Shown here piece after piece: positions 16,272 through 24,262 of a DNA stretch of 37,140 nucleotides. The notes under the pieces were generated by a model that saw nothing but the letters and a program-made list of their open reading frames with translations, was not told the DNA's origin and ran no database searches. The stretch covers positions 1 through 37,140 of the forward strand of contig JBFXDI010000024.1 of NCBI GenBank assembly GCA_050181295.1. The letters are read 5' to 3'. This stretch comes from JBFXDI01 sp050181295 (GTDB taxonomy: Bacteria > Pseudomonadota > Alphaproteobacteria > Rhizobiales > Aestuariivirgaceae). Position numbers and translations under genes: made by a program. How positions within the stretch are numbered: the first letter of the stretch is position 1; each line of letters opens with the position of its first letter.

Positions 16272-17252
16272 TCAGGGATCCTGTCTTGCGGGTGTTCTAG
16301 TGGCGCCGGCTGCGGCCGGCAACCATCCGTGTTCGCGATACCAGGCAAGCGTCTGCGTGAACCCTTCGGCAAAGCCGATCGCGGGCTTCCAGTCGTGGGT
16401 TCTGTCGAGGAGGTCGTGACGGCAGACCCAGTCGCGGTGATGGAGCTCGGCGACCTTGCCGCGCGTGAGCGCCGGCCGATGCCCTGAGAGCCAGGACCAT
16501 CCCTCGCTTGCGAAGGCCGCCGCGCCGAGCACGGCTTCGGGCAGGTGCACGACCTTCACCCGTTTTCCCTGGGCCGTTCCGGCGATGGTGGCGAGGTCCT
16601 GCCAGGAGTATCCGTCCCGGTGGCCGTCATCGAGTTCGTGCATGCCCATCCCAGGTCCGTCCGCCGAGACCAGGACAACGAGCGCCCGCGCCAGGTCGTC
16701 CACATGGATGAGGGAGAAGCGCTGCAGCGAGCTGCCGGGAAGGAAGGCGGTCGAGCGCGTGAGCTGCGCGATGAGGGGCAGCGTCGCCCGGTCGCCAGGG
16801 CCGTAGACGGCGGGCGGACGGAGGATGTAGCCGGTGTCCGAAAGCGTCGCCCGCACGACGGCCTCGCCGGCATGCTTGCTCTCGCCATAGGAGGAGAGGC
16901 CCGGCTCCCGTGCAGCAAGCGAGGAGACGTGCACGAAACGTCGCACGCCGGCATCGCGCGCGGCCTTAGCCAGCTGCGCCGTGCCCCTCACGTTCACGGC
17001 ATCGAAATGTCGCGGATCGGCTAGCTCGCCCGCGCAGTGCACGACGGCATCGGCGCCGCGGACAAGCTGCGCGAGCGCGCTCCCGTCAAGCAGGTCGCCC
17101 CGCACCGGCTGCAGCAGCTCCCGCTCGCCCTCCGACAAGAGCTCGGGCCGCCGCACGAGGGCTTTCACGGCAAATCCGGCCGCCACCAGCGCCCTGGCGG
17201 TGCGGCGTCCCACAAAGCCGGTCGCCCCGGTTATGGCTATGGTTCCGGACAT
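16272..17252 (-). CDS. cerR: NAD-dependent epimerase/SDR family, probable ceramide reductase
   Basis: A 326-residue extended-SDR protein. The nucleotide-binding loop is ITGATGFVGRR (7-17), the active site pairs Ser110/111 (VHVSS) with Y122-x-x-x-K126 (SYGESK), and RPPAVYGPGD follows as usual for the family. In Caulobacter CerR reduces the 3-keto group of the N-acylated base, and a periplasmic location has been reported there. Here no classical signal peptide is visible from the chosen ATG at 17252, which starts directly at the Rossmann fold. A 29-residue upstream in-frame extension (ATG at 17339) lacks a hydrophobic core. It lies 5 nt upstream of acp and 108 nt after the ligase, within one operon. 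Confidence 0.88.
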   Translation of the reverse strand: MSGTIAITGATGFVGRRTARALVAAGFAVKALVRRPELLSEGERELLQPVRGDLLDGSALAQLVRGADAVVHCAGELADPRHFDAVNVRGTAQLAKAARDAGVRRFVHVSSLAAREPGLSSYGESKHAGEAVVRATLSDTGYILRPPAVYGPGDRATLPLIAQLTRSTAFLPGSSLQRFSLIHVDDLARALVVLVSADGPGMGMHELDDGHRDGYSWQDLATIAGTAQGKRVKVVHLPEAVLGAAAFASEGWSWLSGHRPALTRGKVAELHHRDWVCRHDLLDRTHDWKPAIGFAEGFTQTLAWYREHGWLPAAAGATRTPARQDP

Positions 17253-17360
17253 TCTCGCCGAATAGTCCCTCAATGCCCGCGTGACGGGAAGCGCAAGCCC
17301 TTGTTCATTGCCGTCTTCTCTGACGGCAATGCGATCCAATGATGACGCCGCTCGAAAGTC

Positions 17361-19205
17361 CTAGCTGGCCGCTGCCGTCATGGCGGCCGGGCGTGCCCGG
17401 CGGTGACCGAGCGTGATGCCGGAGATCTCCGCGATGTCGCCCGAGAGATAGCGGGCCTTGGCGCCGACGCGCGAAAGCTTGCCCGAGGAGGTGAAGGGGA
17501 GGCTCTTGGGCGGCACCAGCACCACTTCGCACTCGACGCCCGCCGAGCGATGCACGATGGCGGCAACCTGGCGGCGTAGCTCCTCCATCTGGTCTTCTGC
17601 AGCAAGCCGGCACTGGACGAGAACGACCACCTGCTCGTCTCCGTCGGTGCCTTCGACCGAGAAGGCCGCGACATCGCCGCCCTTCAGCGGCTCGATCTGC
17701 TCCACCGACCACTCGATGTCCTGCGGCCAGATGTTGCGTCCATTGTGCAGGATCAGATCCTTGGCGCGGCCCGTGATCACGATCTCGCCGTCGAGCAGAT
17801 AGCCCATGTCGCCGGTGTCCATGAAGCCATCGGCGCCCATCACGGCTGCGGTCGCCTCCGCATTGCGGAAGTAGCCGGCCATGAGGCTCGGGCCCTTCAC
17901 CAGCACGTGGCCGATCTCGCGCTCGCTTAAGCGGCGGCCCTTGCCGTCGCGGACTTCGATCGTGTGCCCGGGAAGCGGCTTGCCGCAGACCACGAAGGAC
18001 CGGCGCCGGTCCGCCGGCACGTCGGATCCTGCCGGCAGCGCACGCCGCGAAAGCTTGCAATGCGCCCGGTCGACGATGTCGACACGGATCGGCTGCTCGA
18101 GCTCGACGAAGGTGATCGCGAGCGTCGATTCCGCCATGCCGTAGCTCGGCAGGAAGGCCGTCGGATCGAAGCCGGCCGGCTTCATGTGGGCCGAGAAAGC
18201 CTCGAGGATATCGGCGCGCACCATGTCGCCGCCGATGCCTGCCACGCGCCAGCCGGAGAGATCGAGATCCTTGGCGCCGCCGTTCACGCGGCGCGCGGCG
18301 AGGTCGTATCCGAAGCTCGGCGAATAGGAGATCGTGCAGCCGTTGTCGGACATGAGTTTCAGCCAGAGGGCTGGCCGGCGCGCGAAGGACGGCGTGGAGA
18401 GATAGTCGACCGTCACCTGCCCCATCATCGGCGTGATGCAGAAGCCGACGAGCCCCATGTCGTGATAGAGCGGCAGCCAGGAGAAGGCGCGATCGCCCTC
18501 GCGGACCTTGAGCCCGTGCCGGAGAATGCCCGTGCCGTTGGCGCAGATCGCCTTCTGGTCGATGAGCACGCCCTTGGGATGCGAGGTCGAGCCGGACGAA
18601 TACTGGATATAGGCCACTTCATCGGCCCGGAACGGCTCGAGGCCCTGCCCTTCCCCCGTCGCTTCGACGGCTTCGAGCTCCCCGAAAGAGAGAACCGTGC
18701 GCGCGCCCGTGCCCTTGGCTGCGTCACGCAGATGGCCTGAGAGGTCTTCCGGACCCACGGCGGCCGATGCATGCGCGCTCGCCAGCATGCCGCGGATGCG
18801 CTCCACATAGGCTTCACGTCCGCCGATATGGATGGAATAGGGCATGGGGCACGGAACGAGGCCCGCATACTGGCAGCCGAAGAACACCGCCATGAAGTCG
18901 GGGCCCGTCTCGGCGACGACGCCCACCCGCTCCCCGCGCGTCAGCCCGCAGGCAAGCAACCGCTCGGCGGTCAGCAGCGCCCGCCGGCGAAGCTCGCGGT
19001 AAGGCAGTACATGCTCGAGAACGCCCCGGGCGGAGTAGAAATCGAAGCCGGTATCGCCCTGCGCCGCGTAGTCGAGCGCCTCGGCCAGTGTCGGAAAGCC
19101 GCCAAGACGAAGCGGCAGGTTGCGGTTGGCACGCGTGGTCGGGAACAACCGAACGACGTTATCCGGCGCCCCCATGCTGCGCTCCGGCATCTTCTGAAAT
19201 GCCAA
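17361..19205 (-). CDS. Fatty-acyl-AMP ligase / acyl-ACP synthetase of the sphingolipid operon
   Basis: A 614-residue ANL-superfamily enzyme. The P-loop is YSSGSTSHPKG (202-212); SWLPLYHDMGLVGF, LPSYGMAES and GRAKDLILHNGRN follow, and the C-terminal catalytic lysine is K576 in TSSGKLSR. The SYGMAES and HNGRNIWPQDIE segments and the overall length fit the FAAL branch, which makes acyl-adenylates and loads carrier proteins instead of CoA. Expected role: activate a free fatty acid and charge the adjacent ACP so that Spt can use it. Caulobacter has an equivalent ligase in the same order. Translation from 19205 is supported by AAGGGG about 12 nt upstream. It is first in the operon, so the promoter/operator at 19306-19342 probably controls it. 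Confidence 0.92.
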   Translation of the reverse strand: MAFQKMPERSMGAPDNVVRLFPTTRANRNLPLRLGGFPTLAEALDYAAQGDTGFDFYSARGVLEHVLPYRELRRRALLTAERLLACGLTRGERVGVVAETGPDFMAVFFGCQYAGLVPCPMPYSIHIGGREAYVERIRGMLASAHASAAVGPEDLSGHLRDAAKGTGARTVLSFGELEAVEATGEGQGLEPFRADEVAYIQYSSGSTSHPKGVLIDQKAICANGTGILRHGLKVREGDRAFSWLPLYHDMGLVGFCITPMMGQVTVDYLSTPSFARRPALWLKLMSDNGCTISYSPSFGYDLAARRVNGGAKDLDLSGWRVAGIGGDMVRADILEAFSAHMKPAGFDPTAFLPSYGMAESTLAITFVELEQPIRVDIVDRAHCKLSRRALPAGSDVPADRRRSFVVCGKPLPGHTIEVRDGKGRRLSEREIGHVLVKGPSLMAGYFRNAEATAAVMGADGFMDTGDMGYLLDGEIVITGRAKDLILHNGRNIWPQDIEWSVEQIEPLKGGDVAAFSVEGTDGDEQVVVLVQCRLAAEDQMEELRRQVAAIVHRSAGVECEVVLVPPKSLPFTSSGKLSRVGAKARYLSGDIAEISGITLGHRRARPAAMTAAAS

Positions 19206-19305
19206 ACTTCACCCCTTAAAGATTTCGGCGGGATTGCCCCGCTCGCTCGATGATAGAGGCGGAAAGGCCAATTCCCCTTGGCACTCAAGGGCCTGCCGCC
19301 GTGCT

Positions 19306-19342
19306 TGTTACAATGTGGTAACAGGCGGCCCGGAGCTGTCAA
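19306..19342 (-). promoter_or_regulatory. Candidate promoter with overlapping palindromic operator for the ligase-cerR-acp-spt operon
   Basis: On the minus strand a perfect TTGACA (19342-19337) is followed after 16 nt by TACCAC (19320-19315), a weak -10. Overlapping the -10 is a perfect inverted repeat TGTTAC-N6-GTAACA (19306-19323). The site lies ~100 nt upstream of the ligase ATG. A repressor bound here would occlude RNA polymerase. The binding protein is not identified; the neighbouring two-component system is an obvious but unproven candidate. The -10 match is poor, so the promoter call is tentative, while the palindrome itself is certain. Confidence 0.45.
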
Positions 19343-19397
19343 AATCAAATGGTGTTTCAGAATGTAACGAGACGGCAGGAGTCGTAAACCATTGGTA

Positions 19398-19943
19398 TTA
19401 TGGCATTTTCGACAACAGGACCAGGGCCACGAAAAGCAGGAGCACGCCGAGCGCGAAGCCCGAAAGCCAGGCGAGAATCAGGGTGGTGCCGCTGTAGGAG
19501 GGCACGGCCGTGGGCGCGTCTCTGGTCGCCCCGGCCATCAGCCGTTGCCGCTCGATCAGACGGTGTGCGACATAGTCCGTGATCTTGCCGGTCATTTCCG
19601 CCCGGTCGAAGGATTCGAAGAGGACTTCGTGGCCGCCGTGGACGTCGCGCTGGAAACGGTAGGTGCGGGCGTCCGGAGCCATGATCACATAGCTGACCAT
19701 GTCCACCCATAGCCGCGGCGGAAAGCCCGGAACGAGCGACAGATCGACGAAACCTGTCGTATCCGGCCGGCCGCTGAGCACCGGTCGCAGGCCGTCCATC
19801 AGCACCTGCAGGCGCAGGGTCGATGCGTCCCGGATGTCGACGATCGCGTCGAAATGCGCGGCCTCGGCAAGCCGCGCCTTCCGGATGGCCCGGTCCAGGT
19901 CGTTTGTGCCCGGCGGCGGATCGCCCGGTCCCGAGACTGTCAA
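19398..19943 (-). CDS. Conserved hypothetical, predicted C-terminal tail-anchored membrane protein
   Basis: A 181-residue protein I do not recognise by function. The first ~150 residues are a soluble mixed alpha/beta region: an N-terminal helix rich in Arg/Ala/Glu (DLDRAIRKARLAEAAHFDAI), then strands including TGFVDLSLVPGFPPRLWVD and APDARTYRFQRDVHGG. The last ~25 residues form one strongly hydrophobic helix (TLILAWLSGFALGVLLLFVA) ending in LLSKMP, so the protein is probably tail-anchored with its body in the cytoplasm. Similar unknown proteins seem to occur in other Rhizobiales. It is upstream of the ligase promoter on the same strand with a 192-nt gap, so it may or may not belong with the sphingolipid genes. 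It is divergent from the YbaK-like gene. Confidence 0.8.
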   Translation of the reverse strand: MTVSGPGDPPPGTNDLDRAIRKARLAEAAHFDAIVDIRDASTLRLQVLMDGLRPVLSGRPDTTGFVDLSLVPGFPPRLWVDMVSYVIMAPDARTYRFQRDVHGGHEVLFESFDRAEMTGKITDYVAHRLIERQRLMAGATRDAPTAVPSYSGTTLILAWLSGFALGVLLLFVALVLLSKMP

Positions 19944-20051
19944 CGCCTACGCACTCCCCTTGACTTTCGGCCTGTATCAAATCGGCCGCGTCTGCCTGCA
20001 ATTTAACGCAACTTGAGCCGTTCATGCATCCCGAATGCCAGCGGAGATCCC

Positions 20052-20540
20052 ATGGATTCCAGCCCCACCTCCCTTCCCCGCAGCACGAAACGGGTTCTCG
20101 AAGCCGCCAAAGCCCTTGGTCTGGCTGCCGAAATCGTCGAAATGCCCGAAAGCACCCGCACCGCCGTCGAGGCCGCGGCCGCCTGCCGCTGCGACGTGGC
20201 CCAGATCGTCAAGTCGCTGGTTTTCCGCGGCCGGCAGAGCGGAAAGCCCCTTCTGCTGCTCGTCTCCGGCGCCAACCGGGTCGACGAGGAGAAGGCGGCG
20301 CTGCATGTCGGCGAGCCGCTCGCCCGGCCAGACGCCCACTTCGTCCGCGACACGACCGGCTATGCCATCGGCGGCATTCCGCCCTTCGGCCATGATGTGC
20401 CGGTCGCGACCTACATGGACCCGGATCTCCTGAAGTTCGAGGTGATCTGGGCCGCTGCCGGCACGCCCCGGACCGTCATCCGCCTCGAGCCGGCGGCGCT
20501 TCGCGACGCCACCGGGGCCAAAGTTATCCCCATGGTTTAG
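20052..20540 (+). CDS. YbaK/ProX-family aminoacyl-tRNA deacylase
   Basis: A 162-residue single-domain trans-editing protein of the YbaK/EbsC/ProX family, which hydrolyses mischarged tRNAs (such as Cys-tRNAPro or Ala-tRNAPro) in the cytoplasm. Family signatures: the conserved lysine in QIVKSLVF, the LLLVSGANRVDEEK strand-helix and the GYAIGGIPPFGH loop, the G-G-x-x-P-x-G motif that shapes the editing pocket. Length is typical (about 155-165). The start at 20052 is chosen over an in-frame upstream start at 20013 because GGAG lies 6 nt upstream and the upstream extension is not conserved-looking. Exact tRNA specificity within the family cannot be read. Confidence 0.9.
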   Translation: MDSSPTSLPRSTKRVLEAAKALGLAAEIVEMPESTRTAVEAAAACRCDVAQIVKSLVFRGRQSGKPLLLLVSGANRVDEEKAALHVGEPLARPDAHFVRDTTGYAIGGIPPFGHDVPVATYMDPDLLKFEVIWAAAGTPRTVIRLEPAALRDATGAKVIPMV

Positions 20541-20641
20541 CGGGGCGCTCTGGACACTGCCGCGCATTCTTTCGTACGCTCAACCCATGCGTGCTTTCGG
20601 TTGAAGCCGGGTGCTTGTCCGGCTTCCGGGGGAAATCGGGC

Positions 20642-21397
20642 ATGTTGGGCGGCAGCCGGGGGAGAGGCTGGCGTGACCGGCTCGGCAATGGGCTGGCCGG
20701 TCTCATAGTTGTCTGCGGGGCAAACGGGGCAGTCGCTGGCGAGGGCTTCTCGGTCAGCGGCGGGGGCGGGACGCTGGAGGGTTTCGACACCTTCCAGGGC
20801 GTGCTCTACGCGCCCTGGAGTGCGCTCGGCGAGAGCGGCTTCCAGGTTCGCGGTTGGGCGAAGAGCTACCTCTTCGAATACGAGACGTCGCTTCCCAACG
20901 ATCCAGGCGCGAGGATCCAAGCCATGGGCTACGGTTTCCAGGTCGAACTCGGCTGGCAGTTCGCGGGCGACTGGGGACACCTGGCAGGCTTCGTCGGACC
21001 GGCCTGGCGGGACCATGAGCTTCAGCCCCCCGATCCCGGCTCCTCGCTCGACCGCGCCCGGCTTGGTGTCGCCTTCACGCTCGATGGTGAATGGCGCGCC
21101 CTCCCGGATCTGGGGGTGATGGTCAACGCCAGCTATGTGACCGGCGTCGATCAGCACTGGGCTCAGGTGAAGCCATTTCTCGAGCTGGGAGACGGCTTCA
21201 GGACCGGCCTGAGCCTCGCTGTCTTCGGCGGGCCGGACTACGAGAAGGCACGCCTCGGCCTTTTCGCCAGCGGCTACGAGCTCGAGTTCATTACGTGGAG
21301 ACGCACTTTCATCGGCGGCGAACTGGGTGTCCAGTCGGACTTCTCCGGCCGCGGCATCACTCCCTATGTCGGGCTCCACTCAGGCTTTCTTTTCTGA
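20642..21397 (+). CDS. Probable outer-membrane beta-barrel protein, BcsS-like
   Basis: A 251-residue secreted protein. From the ATG at 20642 a signal peptide is evident: basic n-region (RGRGWRDR), hydrophobic core GLAGLIVVCG and a cleavage-type AVAG near residue 32. The mature part is a series of alternating amphipathic strands rich in Gly and aromatics (FQVRGWAKSYLFEYET, GYGFQVELGWQF, RLGVAFTLDGEW, YVGLHSGFLF) and ends in Phe, as outer-membrane barrels do. It resembles the BcsS family linked to cellulose synthesis in alphaproteobacteria, but no cellulose synthase genes are in the window, so the functional label is weak. A GTG at 20591 would add 17 residues before the signal peptide and is less likely. 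Confidence 0.65.
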   Translation: MLGGSRGRGWRDRLGNGLAGLIVVCGANGAVAGEGFSVSGGGGTLEGFDTFQGVLYAPWSALGESGFQVRGWAKSYLFEYETSLPNDPGARIQAMGYGFQVELGWQFAGDWGHLAGFVGPAWRDHELQPPDPGSSLDRARLGVAFTLDGEWRALPDLGVMVNASYVTGVDQHWAQVKPFLELGDGFRTGLSLAVFGGPDYEKARLGLFASGYELEFITWRRTFIGGELGVQSDFSGRGITPYVGLHSGFLF

Positions 21398-21624
21398 TCG
21401 GGCTGGACAAGGCTGCGCGCCCCATGATACGGGGCGCCCTCGATCTCTTGGAGAGAAGGCCCGTGGCCATCACCGGAAAGCGGCATGCCCTGCGACGACG
21501 CGCCATCCGCGCGCGACGCCCGCGCATCTGAGCCGCTTCCGCCTCCCCGAGCCTCCATCCCGTTTCCGGATATGAGCACCGCGCAGGCAGAAGCCTGTTG
21601 TCGGCACATTCCGGAACCGGGACC

Positions 21625-22230
21625 ATGATCACATCCACCGCCGCCTCCCTTCCCTTCACCGTTCTGCCTGAGACCGCCGCCGATCGGCCGGCCATTGAAG
21701 CGCTGCTCGATGACTGCTTCGGCATCGACCGCCGGACAAAGACGTCCTACCGCTTCCGCGAAGGCGAGGAGCCGGTTCCCGGCCTCTCCTTCGTCGCGCG
21801 CGACGGCGACGGCCGGCTGATCGGCGCCATCAGCTTCTGGAATTTGCGGATCGGCGAGGAGGGGATGCCGGCGCTCCTGCTCGGCCCCCTGGCAGTGGCG
21901 CCCGATCTCCAGAACCGGGGGATCGGGCGAGCGCTCATGGCGGAAGGCATCACGGAGGCAAAGGCGCTCGGCCACCGCCTGGTCCTCCTGGTCGGCGACG
22001 AGCCCTATTACGGCCGCGTCGGCTTCCGGAAGATTCCCGAAACCCGGCTCATCATGCCCGGCCCGGTGAACCCCGACCGCTTCCTCTATCTGGAGATCGA
22101 GCCGGGCGCTCTCGGGAAAGCCAGCGGGCTCGTGCTGCCGCCAGCCCGGTTCCGGGCCCTTCAGGCTTCCTCTAGCGCCCCTCGCGGTACCACATCAGCC
22201 CGGCAAGCCCGAGCAGCAGCGCGAGGCTGA
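21625..22230 (+). CDS. GNAT-family N-acetyltransferase (YhbS-like)
   Basis: A 201-residue GNAT acetyltransferase. The N-terminal DRPAIEALLDDCFG helix, the LIGAISFWNLRI strand and the acetyl-CoA-binding LGPLAVAPDLQNRGIGRALM (Q-N-R-G-I-G loop) are clear. The later segment LVGDEPYYGRVGFRKIPE is the usual YhbS-type ending in which a Tyr and Gly-Phe follow strand 5. The fold acetylates amines of small molecules or proteins; the substrate is unknown. The start ATG 21625 is preferred over a TTG at 21598. The 3' end overlaps the convergent membrane-protein gene by 59 nt, and the last ~30 residues (Ala/Arg/Ser-rich) may be an overlap-driven extension. Confidence 0.88.
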   Translation: MITSTAASLPFTVLPETAADRPAIEALLDDCFGIDRRTKTSYRFREGEEPVPGLSFVARDGDGRLIGAISFWNLRIGEEGMPALLLGPLAVAPDLQNRGIGRALMAEGITEAKALGHRLVLLVGDEPYYGRVGFRKIPETRLIMPGPVNPDRFLYLEIEPGALGKASGLVLPPARFRALQASSSAPRGTTSARQARAAARG

Positions 22231-24259
22231 GGAGCGTCCCGAAGAGCGGCACCTCCTCGATGGCGCGCACCGTATAGGCGCCGTTGGCCTTGAGGCCGAG
22301 CCATCCCGAGCCGGCCATGGCGCGGCCGGGCTTCACCTTGACGATCCGGGGCAGCGTCAGCCGGTCGCCCTCGCTCCCGACCCACGTGACGGCGCCCTGC
22401 GTCTGGCCGATGAGGTCCTTGATCTTGGCGTCGGTCGCGTGGATCTCGGAGGTTTCTTTCGGATCGGCGCTTCCGACCGCGACCACCGCCTTGAGCGTTC
22501 CGTCGTCCAGCCGGTGGATGCCGGCCTCCTTGACATCGACCCGCGCCGTGAAGACGCCGGGTTCCGCCTGCGAAAGCTCGATCTGGCGCGTCTCGCCGGA
22601 TGGCTCGGTCATCGTCACCGGCGCCGCCTTGTCGGCCATCGTGCGGCGCTCGATCACGATCTGACGCTGCTGCTGGCGTCCCGAGAGCGCCTCCTCCTCG
22701 AGCTCCGGCTCCTTCATCAGCCAGTGGGCCATCCGCCTCAGCATCTCCGCCTGCGGTCCCCCACCGTCGAAGCCGCGCGCCCAGAGCCAGGCGTGATCGC
22801 TCATGAGTTCCGCGACCCGGCCCTTCTCGCGCCGCGAGAGCACCATGAGCGGCTTGCCCTTGGGGCCCTCCATGAGCGTCGTGCCATCGCGCACGTCGGC
22901 ATCGACGAGCCGGAACCAGCGGCCCCAGGTCGGCGCGCCATCCTCGCCGGTGTGGCCATCGGCCAGCGGCCGCGTCACGGGATGCCGGCGGCCCATCTCG
23001 GAGATCTGCGCCCGGAACGGCTCGGACGTCACCTCGCCGGTCGGTATGCCGGGCAGCACTTCGGCCAGCGGCGTCGAATAGAGACTGAGGGGCGTTGCGT
23101 AGTCCGGCCCCGCGGCGACCAGCACAGCGCCCCCGTTCATCACGTATTCCGTGATGTTGGCGAGATAGGCGAGCGGCAGCACGCCCCTACGCTGATAGCG
23201 GTCGAAGATGATGAGGTCGAACTCGTTCAGCTTTTCCACGAACAGCTCGCGCGTGGGGAACGCGATGAGCGAAAGCTCGCGGATGGGCGTGCCGTCCTGC
23301 TTCTCGGGCGGGCGCAGGATGGTGAAGTGCACGAGGTCGACGGAAGCATCCGCCTTGAGCAGGTTGCGCCATGTCCGCTCGCCCGGATGCGGATGACCGG
23401 ACACGAGCAGCACCCTCAGCCGATCCCTGATGCCTTCGACCACCAGCGCGGCGCGGTTGTTCTGCTCCGTGATCTCCCCCGGCAGCGGCTCGACCGAAAG
23501 CTCGATGACATTCTTGCCGCCATGCTCGATCGTGACCGGAATGTCGATGCTCTCGCCGGTGCGGGCGTCGAAATCGCGCCGCGGCCCGCCGTCCACCGAA
23601 AGCGACAGTGTCACGTCGCCTCGCGTGGTGTTCGTGCCTGTCTCCTCGACCTTCACTCTCAATGTCTGAAGCTGACCGACGATCGCGAAGCGCGGCGCCT
23701 GCTCGACAATCAGGAGCCGGTCGCGCTCGTTCGTCCGGCCGGTGATGAGGGCGTGCATGGGACCGTCGTAGCCAAGCTCCGCCTTCGTCTGCGGCACGTC
23801 ATGGATCTGTCCGTCGGTGATGAGGATGGTGCCGGCGTAACGGTCAGGCGGCACGTCGGCCGCCGCCCGTTTCCAGGCGGAGAAGAGGCGCGTGCCGTCC
23901 TCGCCGGCTTCCACGCCCGAGGTCACCGGCGCGATGCGGAACTCGGTCTCCGGCAGGTTGGCGAGCTCCTTTCGGATATGCGCCTCCGCCCCTTCGACCA
24001 GGGGCATGCGCTTGCCCATCTCCTGGCTCTGGCTGCGGTCCACGACGACCACCGCGACGTCGGTCAGCGGCTCGCGCTGCTCCTCCCGGACGGACGGGTT
24101 GAGAAGCGCGAGAAAGAGCGCCGCCAGCGTCAGGAACCGCAGGAAGGTTCCGCGGGCGCGAGCAAAGGCTCCGCCGGCAACCAGAATGAGCCCGACGATC
24201 CCGAGCGCGAGAACCGCAGGGTCGGGCAGGAGCGGCGAGAAAGCGATGGACCAGTTCAT
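22172..24259 (-). CDS. Membrane protein with VWA-like and glutamine-amidotransferase-like domains (MoxR operon)
   Basis: A 695-residue membrane protein, last in the MoxR operon. Two N-terminal helices (about 13-32, 38-57) precede a VWA-like region whose first strand VAVVVVDRSQSQ keeps the MIDAS-type D-x-S-x-S motif. After an immunoglobulin-like central region, LRVLLVSGHPHPGERTWRN and FDLIIFDRY begin a class-I glutamine-amidotransferase-like fold without an obvious catalytic Cys, consistent with a non-enzymatic domain. A final helix (about 667-688) ends at YREGR. The start is 3 nt after the stop of the DUF4159 gene. In such loci these proteins are thought to form an envelope-associated complex handled by the MoxR ATPase; the specific job is unknown. 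Confidence 0.85.
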   Translation of the reverse strand: MNWSIAFSPLLPDPAVLALGIVGLILVAGGAFARARGTFLRFLTLAALFLALLNPSVREEQREPLTDVAVVVVDRSQSQEMGKRMPLVEGAEAHIRKELANLPETEFRIAPVTSGVEAGEDGTRLFSAWKRAAADVPPDRYAGTILITDGQIHDVPQTKAELGYDGPMHALITGRTNERDRLLIVEQAPRFAIVGQLQTLRVKVEETGTNTTRGDVTLSLSVDGGPRRDFDARTGESIDIPVTIEHGGKNVIELSVEPLPGEITEQNNRAALVVEGIRDRLRVLLVSGHPHPGERTWRNLLKADASVDLVHFTILRPPEKQDGTPIRELSLIAFPTRELFVEKLNEFDLIIFDRYQRRGVLPLAYLANITEYVMNGGAVLVAAGPDYATPLSLYSTPLAEVLPGIPTGEVTSEPFRAQISEMGRRHPVTRPLADGHTGEDGAPTWGRWFRLVDADVRDGTTLMEGPKGKPLMVLSRREKGRVAELMSDHAWLWARGFDGGGPQAEMLRRMAHWLMKEPELEEEALSGRQQQRQIVIERRTMADKAAPVTMTEPSGETRQIELSQAEPGVFTARVDVKEAGIHRLDDGTLKAVVAVGSADPKETSEIHATDAKIKDLIGQTQGAVTWVGSEGDRLTLPRIVKVKPGRAMAGSGWLGLKANGAYTVRAIEEVPLFGTLLSLALLLGLAGLMWYREGR

Positions 24260-24262
24260 GTC

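Noticed and set aside
14123..16300. Plus-strand open frame (725 codons) antisense to the response regulator, spt and acp.
   Set aside because: No domain signature, and the minus strand holds clear catalytic motifs including the Spt lysine and ACP serine.
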